Part shown: positions 36,360 to 47,700 of the stretch, piece by piece
How positions within the stretch are numbered: position 1 is the first letter of the stretch
Layout of the letters: every line of letters begins with the position of its first letter
Assembly: GCA_023238725.1 (NCBI GenBank)
Contig: CM041540.1
Location: 5,648,708-5,712,707 of the forward strand
Source: Scortum barcoo
Lineage: Eukaryota > Chordata > Actinopteri > Centrarchiformes > Terapontidae
Reading direction: 5' to 3'
DNA length: 64,000 nt
Program-made: the position numbers and the translations under genes
Notes under the pieces: model-generated
Told to the model about the DNA's origin: nothing
What the model saw: the letters and a program-made list of their open reading frames with translations, nothing else
Databases searched by the model: none

Positions 36360-38362
36360 ATGACACCAGTCTTTCCATCATACACACACGCGTGCACCAT
36401 CGAGTTAATGTGCCATTAGCCCGTGCAGCATCGACAACACTCCACAAAGTCACATTTCCCATCAGGTCCTATGGCTCAGCATGGCATTAGAGATATAAAA
36501 AGGCACAATGGATTAGACAAACTCATTAGCCTTTCAATATGACTCATCTCCATACAGCACAGAGACCAGTGTGTACGGTAGCTCTCCAATCCAGAGCGAC
36601 ATCTTTGACAGTTTGCTGGCTTTTAAATTGGATAATTCCAATTTTTTTTCTTTTTGCTTTGTTTATCTTACGTGCACACATATGCATGAAACAGAATGAA
36701 ACGAGATTAAAAGAATACAACGCACCTACCCCAATTCAATTTAAGAAGGAAAAAAGCAGATTACCTATTTTTTCCTTGTAATTATATATAATATTGCCCA
36801 CCCTCACTGAAATATAATCAGTAAGCATAACCTGTACTGTTTCAACCCCAAACATCAAGAGAAAAACTGATCCGATTTTGGATTTTCTAACCAATGCGCA
36901 ACTAATTTCATCATGAAAAACACATAACAATTTGAATAATATCCCATATGCCACTAGTCCTGCTAAGTCTAAATACAGTAAATATCAGCGAACATTATCT
37001 ATATTTAGAATCCCAAGTAAAGAAATAAGTAAAAACCTGTCAATAATGTGTGCAGAAATAGCGTCCTTTAGACAAAATTATCCAAACAGGATGTTGTATC
37101 TCATTAATAGAGCTGGATGCATTAGCAGATGGCGGTTTAGATGTGTCATATAGACAGCAGAGGCCTGAAACAGTATGTGATTTCATCCAACGGAGCAGAA
37201 AATATGGCCAAACACTGAATGAAACAACTGAACAGAGGAGAGGAGATTTATGTGATATGATGTATAAGTGTATGGTGCATGTGTGCTGGATGAATACAAC
37301 ATATCTGAGTGTGTGGTGTGTGTGTGTGTGTGTTTGCATGCGATGCTTCCGTATGGCTTGCGCAAGCCACTGTCGAGTCAGTGTGTGAAGGTCAAGGACA
37401 CACTCTCCGTCTCTCCCCCACTCTCTCATCAGTTACCCACCGGCCATCTGTGCCCCAGTGTCTCTCTGCTTTTCTCCACTGACCATGTAAAACTCACAGT
37501 GAAAAGAAAAAAAAAAAGGAAAAAAAAAAAAAGAAAATCACATCCTGAAAGTGTTACCGCTCTGGAGCTGGTGGTCACAGCCAGAGAGGAGCAGCACCCT
37601 GCTAGAGAAAGGACACCGAGGTGTCACAACAAGCAGGAGAGGACGAAAAACACAGTAACACCGCGCGGCACATGAATAATGGTCCCTTTCAGAGCACCGC
37701 AGAATGTCTTACTGTTAAATGGGTTGAGAAATATCAGCGTATTTTATAAATAAATCAGAGACTGGCTAAGGTCATCCACATCAAGTGTGATGGTGATAAT
37801 GTAGTGTGTTTATTTATGACACATTCAATCACAGAAATTATTTGTATATTTGAGAAAGTATATAATTATTAAATTCATAGTCAAGTTGCTTAATTTAGTT
37901 GATGAGAAAGTGCTAAAATTTAGATTTTTTTAAAAAATTTTTTTGCCTTCAACAACTCTTCAAATAAGTGTCGTTTTTAGTGCTAAATGCCCCACTATTG
38001 TTCAGCAACTGGTCGCTAACAAGCTGCTAAGATTTTCTGTCGACTGTAAAGTAGGGAACAGGATAAAGAGTAGAGGTGGTTCCTGTATTGGATCCTGTAT
38101 TCAGCATTTATACTAATTATCAGAATGGCTCTTTTTTTTAACCGATTGCCAATAAAATCAGTTAATTTAAAAAACCTACTATGATTCAGCTGCCTTTATC
38201 TGTCATTCTGGACTCACCCGTCTCCAGAACATTGTGATTGATTACACATCATGAGCAGCAGCAGATCATCTCTGAAGGCCACACACGGGCAGATTAACAC
38301 CTGTGCAGACCGGAGCTGCTCTTCTGAGCGAGCGGAGCTGTGGTCCAAAGGTAAGGAAGAAG

Positions 38363-38387
38363 ATAATAATAATAATAATAATAATAA
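38363..38387. repeat. (ATA)n tail of the LINE
   Basis: A 25-base ATA/TTA run that forms the 3' tail of the minus-strand LINE. Confidence 0.95.
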
Positions 38388-38528
38388 CTTTTAATTATAT
38401 AGCACCTTACACAACAGAGGGTAACAAAGTGCTTCACAGGCAGGTTAAAAACACACATACAGTGCAGAAGTCAACACACAAATGACATACATATGACTTA
38501 CGTGCACCATACACATAAATATACACAA

Positions 38529-38628
38529 CAACAAGAGCCCAGTGTCCTAAAGAGAGCTACAAGGGATGGAGTCATGGGCAACAAGAGCCCAGTGTCCTAA
38601 AAGGCTTAAAGGGATTTAAAATAAAGCT
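38529..38628. repeat. 50-bp tandem duplication in the LINE 3' UTR
   Basis: A 23-base segment (CAACAAGAGCCC then AGTGTCCTAAA) occurs at 38529-38551 and again at 38579-38601, a period of 50 bases. The rest of each unit is diverged. Duplicated units in LINE 3' UTRs are common and could be family-specific. Confidence 0.8.
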
Positions 38629-38951
38629 GTTCCATGGGAAGGCTAACCTGAAAGGTGGGTTTTTAAGAGCCGTTTAAAATAAAGGCACGGTTCCACCCTC
38701 GCAACCTGGGAGGTACCTGTTTTAAGATTAGAATGGGGGACAGACAGAAGACCTTAGTCTGATGACCGGAGTGGACGTGGCTTAGGCTCAGGGACCAGTA
38801 TGCTGACCAGTAATCAGCTCTGATAAATAATCCGGGACTAGCCCGTGTAAGGCCTTGTATGTAATTAGAAGTATCTTGAAATCGTTCTGTATTCTGTTTA
38901 TTGGAAGCCAGTGAAGGGATGCAATGGACTGGGGTGATGTGGGAACGGCAA

Positions 38952-39362
38952 TTATTGATTAGTGTTAGTCAGAACCCCGACTGCAGCATTTTGTACTAGT
39001 TGAAGACGGGCAAGAGAGGATTGAGAGATGCATGTCAATAGGGAATTAAAGTAATCTAAACGAGAGAAGATTAAGGTGTGCACCAACAGTTCTATGTGTT
39101 TCACCGATAGAGTGGGTTTAAGTTTTGCAATGTTTCTTAACTGGAAGAAGCAGGACTGAGTGAGTCTAGTGAAGTGAGAATCGAAAATCAGGTGTTGGTC
39201 AAATAGGATGCTGAGATTTTTAGAGACAGGCTTGATGTAGTTGGCTAGGGGGCCTGCCAATATAGTGACTGACTTCTTTGGAGAAACTATCTGGGCCGAT
39301 AGATATTGTTGAAGCTGTGATAAACATCCCGATCCACTATGCAGAAGGTGCAAAAACATCAC
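38952..39362 (-). pseudogene. C-terminal reverse transcriptase remnant of the L2-type LINE
   Basis: This is a 136-codon open frame starting at GTG, so the start is only where the frame opens. Diagnostic blocks in order are KNLSILFDQHL, SCFFQLRNIAKLKPTLS, LVHTLIFSRLDYFNSLL and SSLARLQLVQNAAVGVL. These are the thumb and post-catalytic segments of L2/CR1-type reverse transcriptases. The frame ends early at TNTNQ-stop. The continuing blocks (ITPV and then ASLHWLP) lie in shifted frames, so the copy is frameshifted. The catalytic FADD-type block is absent. No function is expected. Confidence 0.85.
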
Positions 39363-39365
39363 AGT

Positions 39366-41582
39366 CTTGTGATTTATTTATATGATGACAAGCACGCCCA
39401 GTTTCCCAGTTACACCACTGAAAATGTCCAAAGCCTTTGCTTTCTCCTCCATTATGATTCAAACTCTGTCGCATTTGTTGCCTTCAAACAGGTTAGCTAG
39501 CAAGCTACATGGAGTGTGTTTACATGGATGTTGGTCGTGGACAATTTTGTTGATCCATCATTTAGCCAGCTGACTGTCAAAAACATGTGACAGGCTGCAA
39601 TGTTATTTCTCCACGTCACTTATGAAGGCTGGTCATACTCTCAGTCTCAACGCAGGACTAACAAACATCAGTGAAGTGTGTCCTGAAACAGTTTCTGACT
39701 AATTCTTGTAGAGACTTGCAGGATATTGCTGTTAGAGACTTTTCAACCCTTAGAAAGTAATAAAAATGAAATGCAACTACATCTATGGCTTGTGTTAATC
39801 CATACATGCTCTGTATAGATGGTGGACAGGTATCAGCAGTCATCACTTGCTATTGTACATACAGCTATAGTAATCATTAGAAATGAAGTGGCCTGTTTTT
39901 TTTTTAATGACAGGTTCCCTGTTATCACATTGTTAGTACATCACATTTAAAATGAATCCAACTCAAAGGCTTTCTAAAGCTGTCTCACTAATAAATGAAG
40001 CGTATAATATAAGCATATAGCATATCATTTAAGCATTGTCAGCCTGCAGCTTCTCTTTTAACGCTAATCTTTTAATTAATAATAATCAGTTTCAGAATCA
40101 GCCTTGAAAAAAAAAAAGACAGATCGAACCCTAATATACAATGTCGTCTTTGCTGAAAGGCCAAAAAACCAAAACAAAGAGCTAAAAGGGTAAAAATGTC
40201 AGAGAACACTTTTAATTCTCTGTGCACTCATACCTCTGAGTCATTATAATTCATCATTAATATAGAAAATATTGACTTGTGCAGCTTTAAAGACTTTACT
40301 GAGACACTCGACTAACCTTCCTGAACAGCTCCACAAAGCTCGACACGCATCCTCCATCAAACGAGACAGTCAAACGTTTTTATTATTTTCTTTTCTGCCT
40401 GTTTTGTCAGTGCATCCATCACGTGTCCCGCCATCTGCAAAACGCTCTCTTTTTTTTTTTTTTTGTGTGTGTGATCTGTAACCGAGTCTAAACATCCCCC
40501 CCAGAGTGATCCCTCCCCCGCCACGATGGCTCGATACGTCGACGCACTGTCCAACGATTTCTCATTACGATGATTAGCAACAGAGCTCCAAACATTTAAG
40601 ACCCGGATGAGATCGATGTCTGTTGTGGTACAGAGAGAGAGAAAAAAAAAAAACTTACAATGTGATGTGGTACCTGCGGCGCTGCTCTTTGAAAAGTAAA
40701 AATATTCCATCAAGACCGCTTCATACTGACACTTACTCACCTCAGCGCATCTTTCATGTTTGTTCCTGACACGACTTCAAATGAACAATAACAACAAAAC
40801 TTTTACGTAACTTTTTCAGCATCTTATTTCTTCAATTGATGTGCCTATCACGGTCATCAGCATCACTTTAGTTGGTTAAACTTGCGCAATAAAACGTCTC
40901 TGGTGCTTGTGAAAAGCCAAATGGATTTGTTTCACCATGGAAACCATGGAAACCCCAAAAAAAACAGTCTGGAAGTGACGTGATCCCACTGAGTGAAAAA
41001 GGCAAATACAACAGAGTCTCCCAAGGTGACTAAGAGCGAGTACAGCGTTGGAAACAAACACTAAAAAAAAAAAAAAGCATTAGGAGAGATGGAGGTACCT
41101 GGATTTAGAAACAAAGCCTGAACCCCCCTCTCCCCTCGAGAACTTTGTATTTAGATTATTAATACTTCATCTATGATCCAGCATGTCTGTCGAAGCGCTC
41201 TGAAATCATAGCGGCCTAAAAATACAGCCTCGAATCCCGACACCTCGCTCTCTCTCTCTCTCTTTTTACGTGATCTCACTTTTAAAGTAGAGAGAAAGTC
41301 CGGTGCGAAAAAGAAAGAAACTGACCAGGCATGCAAAAACAAAAGTCTGTTAAAGCAAATGCAGCGACGACGGGGTCGGCCTCTGCGAAGGAAAATATGT
41401 CTGACAGCTCACGAACGAAGGATTTCAAAGGAGACGAGAGGTGAAGTCGGTTCAAAGCGGTTTGTGTGTGGGAAAAATGGCTATTTTTAGACGGTCCACC
41501 TAAGACATGTTAGATGAGAGGAGCAATGAAAGAGCACGAGCTATTAACAGTATGATAATTTCACGCCACGCCGGTAAGGGGT

Positions 41583-41586
<4 letters not shown>
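39366..41586. other. Intronic stretch, no gene seen
   Basis: AT-rich, with T-runs at 40449-40464 and A-runs at 41063-41076. Small frames only. Confidence 0.55.

Positions 41587-41658
<72 letters not shown>
41587..41658. repeat. (TA)36 microsatellite
   Basis: 72 uninterrupted bases of TA, self-complementary and able to form a cruciform. Confidence 0.97.
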
Positions 41659-41661
<3 letters not shown>

Positions 41662-41789
41662 ACCTGAAAAACATTTATCTCCTCCAAAAATACTCCCAGC
41701 GTCACTTCAGTGGCTTTGGATGTGTATTTGAAGCAATTAGGATAACACAGACAAAGATTTGAATGAAGTTTGCTTTTTCATATACAATT

Positions 41790-41791
41790 TT

Positions 41792-41845
<54 letters not shown>
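41790..41845. repeat. (TTTC)14 microsatellite
   Basis: Uninterrupted tetranucleotide, all pyrimidine on the plus strand, about 130 bases from the (TA)36 tract. Confidence 0.97.
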
Positions 41846-41846
<1 letters not shown>

Positions 41847-44445
41847 CAGTGTTTGTGTAAAGTTGTGAAATCTGTCTGCTTACTTGACAGTGTTTAAATG
41901 ATATAAAGTCTACTACACTTAAAATACCAATGTAAAAATCACACTAAAATTTTGTCTGCGAATCAACATTTGTCTTTAAATTTGAAAGAATGACATTTGC
42001 TGAGGATAGAATAATGGACTACTTTCCCTTCATTTCCATTTTCTATGAAATTACCGGCTGTAGAAATTAAGATAATTAGGAAATTGTACTGAAACTTGCA
42101 TTCCTTGGGGCTTAATCGCACCAATGTTTTGTTTTGTTTATGCTTCGGGCTCCTACGTCACCAGACATAAAATGATCTATTATCAGTTCCTCTGTGTCTC
42201 GGCCTTGAGAGAAACATCGTCCAAGGCTTTAACAGTTAGAACGCTAGTATGCAGTGACGCATTTTGACGCAACTGCCGGGCTGTTGATGTGTGTAAATAC
42301 AAATACGGTGTGAAACTTAAACTTAAACTTAAACTTTCGGTTTGCTCGTACTGTCGGCCACGATAGGTGTGATCAGCTTCTCTAAACGGCGCATCTGCAT
42401 CTCCTGTAATAACAAAAGGTGCCAGTATCTTAATGTTTAAAAGCAGAAGCAACATTGAAGTTCAGTGAAGTAGGAGAAACCTACTGTCCAGCGGTTAAAC
42501 TTGGGAAAGGAATTATATTTGCATATTCACAGATCCTGTAAGGTGTGTTTTTAAGAAATTTCAACTATTAATTTTAATAGATAATACTGATATTTTCTGC
42601 AAAAAACATACCTGACATAAATTATGACTTATCTAACTTTCATTAGATGCACCTTGATGCAGTCTACTACAGCTGTCCTGCAATAAATCCTCTTTTCATG
42701 AAGGTGTGTAAGGTTCAGTTTTTCTGTTTAGACTGTTGTAGAGAGGTGCTGATTCGACTGTCATTGATTCGGAGGCTGCAGTTTGCGGCGCTGTTGAACT
42801 GCACTATGTTACCCTGACAGGTGTTTCCATGATTTTGTCCACCCCATTTATATCAGTGAGAGTAAGCAGAATAACAGAAAACCTCTCTGTAACTTGGAGT
42901 GTATCTTCAGGCATGTCTGGAGGGGATTTTTAAGCTCGAAATTCAGGAGCGGAGTCGAAGCGTGGGGTGAGCCGCTGACTGAAACGCTGTAAGTATCGGT
43001 GAGTGAGTTTCCCCCCCCACGCATATGTGTGACATTTAACACGCAGGGCTGAACCCGCTGATGACATTTGTGATTATTACCGATGCCGCGGCGTTTCGCT
43101 GTCCGCCGCTCCGGCTTCCGACTGTTCACTCTCCACACCTGCCGTCGGTTTCGTCTTTGCCCCTCCCTCAAGTCGTCGTCCATCCTTTCAAGCCCTCGAG
43201 GGGGGACGGAGGAGGAGGTCAAGGGGGTCAACGGTCTGCTTTGAATGTTGGTTCATCACAAGTGAACATGTGCGAGACGCTTTGACATCCAAACGGCTGC
43301 CATTTAGGACGATAACGGGCCCTGTGTGTCACGATTAGGTGACTCATGAGCTAATTTACGAGCCAAACAAATGACATTTAAAAACATACTAAATTACTTC
43401 CGGTGTGTTTTATCCCATCATCAGCTGGTACTGTGAATTTAAAGGAAGTCATTTATACCAGAGAATACCATGAATATCAATTCACACTTGTTAAAATGAG
43501 AGGAAAAAACAGCATCAGTGTACACTTCAGGTTGCTCAGGTCGATAGGAGAAACGCGCTGCACACTAATCTAATCAGTCTGTCTTCGCCGGCGTACCTCC
43601 TCCCGCCTCTATCTCCTTCCCCGCGTCTGTCTGTCTGTCTATCCGCCAGTGTCTCACCAGAGGGGGTAGTTTGGCTGCGACCTACTTTGCGAAGCAGAAC
43701 TGGAGCTGTCAGTCATGCAGCTGTGCGTCACGCTGCCTCACCAGCCGCTGAGAGGATACTGCTGCCTCACTCCAGCCCGGCCCCCCTACTCCATCAGCGC
43801 CACGCTAGAAGCTTCCACACCGGATGATATTTTCAGCTCTCTACCGCCGCTCTCCCCTCTGGGTCTCTTTTCCATAAACAAAAAAAAAAAACTAAAAAAA
43901 ACAGGGAAGTGGAGCTCTTTTTAAAACATCTATTGCATAACGCTACGTGCAGAATGTCTGCTGATCATCAAGTGGCTCCTCGAAGGTAAAAGACGATTCG
44001 GGCCTCCTTCTTCGCGTCCAGCGGCTCCATTAGCGCAGGAAGGTGGCGTTTACGTCCATTAGCACAGAATAAATGGTGGCTGAATTATTGAGAGCCTCGG
44101 CGGAATGGCTGCCAATCCATTAACTAAACAGGATCTGGACCGGCAGGAGATGGCTTCATCTCGACGTTTCTTTTTTACCTACAGCTGCGTTCACGTTGAT
44201 GGGGGCTCATTAATGTCTCCGTCGAGCTCGGGGCGGTCCTGCCATCGCTTAAGTTTGCCTCTCTATTGTTACTACAATCGAAAGACAGAGATAAGGCAGA
44301 GGGATGGGTGGGAAGGACGGATCATGGGCAGACTGTTTGCTGATTCAAAAAATCCTAAAAGATGCAACTGGAATATTAAATTCATCTTTTATTGATGCAG
44401 TAGAAGGTAAAATCACCAGAGTGCACGAAAAGGTGACTGTAGACT
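41846..44445. other. Intronic stretch, no gene seen
   Basis: AT-rich to about 42900, then a CpG-richer block at about 43070-43230. A GTCT run lies at 43626-43640. Frames on both strands overlap one another and lack support. Confidence 0.5.
42313..42336. repeat. AAACTT hexamer, four perfect copies
   Basis: Short tandem hexamer in otherwise ordinary sequence. It is not the vertebrate telomere unit. Confidence 0.9.
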
Positions 44446-44720
44446 GATGGATCCCAAACTTTTTGAGTTGTGACCCTTCAATATGAAGCTTGTCACAAGG
44501 TGCATATATTTGGGAGTTCAATCAAAAAAGTGAGATATGCCACAGACATGGCCTACTCCCCCATATTTCCTGTGTGTCGCTATGCAGTAAAGGAAAAATA
44601 CCCTTTTCCTTCATATATTGTTTAGTTTTAAAGGCTTAGAACAGTTGAAACTAGCTGGCAAAAATTGAGTCTCAAGACCCCTCTGATTTAACCTGCGGCC
44701 TCTAAATGACCCATTCTATC
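44446..44720 (+). repeat. Teleost interspersed repeat, family C (longer copy)
   Basis: Begins GGATCCCAAACTTTTTGAGT then TGTGACCC, and ends AGTCTCAAGACCCCTCTGAT, TTAACCTGCGGCCTCTAAAT. The start and end features correspond to the family seen at 30250-30335. The middle is AT-rich and non-coding. Confidence 0.5.
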
Positions 44721-47700
44721 TGCAGAAGTGGCAGCCATAATGAAAAGTGATTTTAATTTTAAACCACTCTGGTATACACATTGTATTCTGGAGAACCTGT
44801 AGAATCAGCCACAACTATATCAAAACAGTCACTGCAACTCATTTAGTTGAGTCTAAAAGGACTTTTACTCACCTGCGAATTATCTTATGTTATGATCTGT
44901 TCAAAGAGTAAATTTAAACTTTGAAATAACAAGAACTAAATTCCAAAAATCTCTGCTCGAGGATGTTAATCTGCATTGTAATTCATCTCAAAGTCAGTGT
45001 CATGACGACTCTCAATTTTTGAGACTGACTGACTAACCGCGCTCACATACATTGCCTTCATTTTTTTGCTGACCTTGATCAATCTATAAAAAAAAACACA
45101 TTAAGTTCGACTGTATCGTGAGAGACCAGCGAGCACGGCACATAAATCGATTGATGAATAACTCTACTACTGTAACAACATACGCGCACGGTGGGAGGAT
45201 TTGGCGTCTTGCCCATTAAAACCTAATCAAGCTCTCGATTACTTGCGCAGTTTGAGCTTCATCCACTCTCACAAATACGTTTCATTTCCAGTCTTACTGG
45301 ACAAAACCTTTACGGAGAACTGTTACGGACCAAGGACCAAAAAAAATCACGCGGACTTATTTCTTTTCTGCTGCACTAAAGTGTTCGAAAAGTCAATAGC
45401 TTTTTATGCCTCTTGTATCCTGCTGCTGCGAGCCAAGGCGATGTCTACCCTTGAGCAGTAAAAAAAACAGACTGGAAACAAATAGTCATTCACTTTGCAG
45501 CAACCTTGGGTGAAGACTGTAGGAGTACGTATGTGGGAGTATGTGCGTGAAGACTTTCTTTGAATGAGCAGTGAAAGAGAGAGAGACGAGCACAGTGAAG
45601 AGGTTATAGGGTGAGTTACAGCCCGGATTAGCCAATGTCTGAACACTGGGCAATAAAAGTCTGACCCCCGTGTCATCTACGGCACATCACTCTATCGTGG
45701 CGTTTTACGTGCACCGCCATCGCTCCTCTCATCCTGCGTTCATTCCAGTTCTTTCTTCTACCTTCCCTTTGTTCTTTTCTTTTTTTTTTTTACCTCCTTC
45801 CTCTCCTTCCTTCCTTCCTTCGTGTGAAAGTGAATCGCATTACCGTTCCCACAAATGAGAGGAAATCATCAATTAGCACTGTCACATTGACGGCCAAATA
45901 TAGACGGGCGTCGCAGCCACAGAGATATGTGTCATAACAACTGCACATCATGCTCAATGACAAAACGAAGAACACAATTAGTCATCTCGGGGGCTAATTG
46001 TATTCTTAGACAACTGCTTCGGTGGCTGCATTGTGGCTCGGAAAACACAGCGTTATTTGAACCGCGGAGATGAAGAGGGAGCTGATGAAAGAGCCGATAC
46101 GGCTGCCCGGCTGGAGTGGATTTTTACCACAACCCGAGAGATAGTGTGTGTATTTTACTCAGGGCGTCATCGCATAATTATTTAATCAAGGTGTAGATGC
46201 ATTTGAATGCGGCAGCAGTTTATATTGCAGCCTTAGCTGCAATTTAGGCGAAGTGTTCAGTTTTCAGGTGGTATAAAACCCCCGGCTGCTGCAAAAATCC
46301 ACAATATCAACTTTATTTTCTTCGTCTGTGTTTTTATTTGGATTCTTTTTTATTACATTTATATTTAGATTATTTGTTTTTTATATATAATAATGATATA
46401 TTATCAAGGGATACTGATACTGGGGTCAAATATAACCATGAAGTGAATAGTTACCTCACACACTCACAGCTTTATGCGCATACGGTACACATCCAGCCAC
46501 CGCTTATTTATCCATCCACCCACACAACGCTTGCACACACTTGCCACACTGGATCAAAACCCTCCAGCTCCCCGATAACCTTTAAATATAGACCGCAATT
46601 CTGTTGTGTGAGCAGACGTCCTCGTGCCAAGCTCATTTAATCGTCCCCTTTCATGTGAAATAAATAACCTCGGCCTCTTGAGGCTTCGCGGAAATCCTCA
46701 TGACAAATCAGAAGCTTTTTTTTTATTGTCATTTATTTCACACGCAGGTCTGAGGTCGTCCCTGTATTTTCTCTCCGTAAAGAGCCGAAGTAATCGAGTT
46801 GGTCACTGAGTTTTTTTAGGTCTGGCTGCATTGATTCAGTCGAGGAGAAAGGCTTTTCTGATGGTTGCGTCATTGCACCGCTGCAGCTTTTTTTTATGTC
46901 GGTAAACATAGGAGAGTGACACACATCATGCTGCAAAAAAAAAAAAAATAGAGAGAAAAAAGGACTGACATGGAACATATTTGGTTACTAATCCAAACTC
47001 AAAGGGATTTACGGTGAGCCGTGCATTTGTCTGGATATTACATGACTAATGCTGTCAGAGATGGGAACTAGATTGCTTCAGATTGGCCAATCAAGATGGT
47101 AATTAGCTGCATTAGGCATTTCAGCAGCATGCCAGAGCCAAGGGCAGCAGAATAAAACGAGCCACCGCTGATCTATATTCTGTGTGCATTTCCAGAGGAG
47201 GGAATAATAATATACACAGAGTTATAAACCCTAAAAAGAAAAGGTTCAATAAAACCCCAGTTTAGTGTCCCCTGAAGCCTTCGGTCATTTAAAGGCGCCC
47301 ATAAAGCACGAGACCTGTGATCCTCACATGCTGCAGCAGTGCAGTGAGAGTCTCACAGTCAGACTACCACCTAATGACTCCAGTCAAATGCCTCTTTGTC
47401 GGAAACAATGGAAACATTTTTCTATGCAGAGAGACAGTCCGAGTAATTCAGTTAGCGCTGTCCTGTATGAATAGCTTTAGTTTCTGCGGCACTGCAGCGC
47501 TATCTCAACACGCCGCATACACCACTGTAATATGGGCGAGCTGTATTGGCGATAGGGCAATTTAGAGGACGCCGTTAGATTATAATTTTCCTGAATTTTC
47601 GAAAAGAGGCACAAATGTGAAATTCATCGACGAGACCTAACAGGGGTAAAATTGACTTTGAATGGGTGCACATTTGTTGTTTCCTCTATTCGCGAAGCAG

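Larger units (their letters stand above)
30593..38362. other. Intronic stretch, simple repeats only
   Basis: Contains A19 (32473-32491), T-runs near 33101-33121, pyrimidine-rich sequence at 33170-33230, the TG-rich zone at 34970-35480 and A-runs at about 37509-37532. A 188-codon frame at 33264-33830 is unsupported. A degenerate repeat may lie at about 38080-38180, not assigned. Confidence 0.5.
38363..39365 (-). mobile_element. 5'-truncated L2-type LINE (non-LTR retrotransposon)
   Basis: On the minus strand the order is: end of a reverse transcriptase frame (39362 to 38952), degraded coding sequence for the post-RT region (HWLP-type segment near 38905-38920), a 3' UTR, and a characteristic tail. 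The tail reads GTGAAGCACTTTGTTACC, then AGGTGCTATATAATTAAAAG, then a TTA microsatellite at 38363-38387. Fish L2-clade LINEs end in just this kind of sequence. The 5' part with the RT catalytic motifs and the endonuclease is missing, as expected for incomplete target-primed integration. The orientation matches the host gene. Confidence 0.85.

Noticed and set aside
43655..43668. CTCF-like CACCAGAGGGGGTA
   Set aside because: Three mismatches to the extended core, including the conserved C after GG; below the level of the two listed sites.
47455..47470. RE1 right half-site GCGCTGTCC (minus orientation)
   Set aside because: The matching left half is absent at canonical spacing; isolated halves are common.
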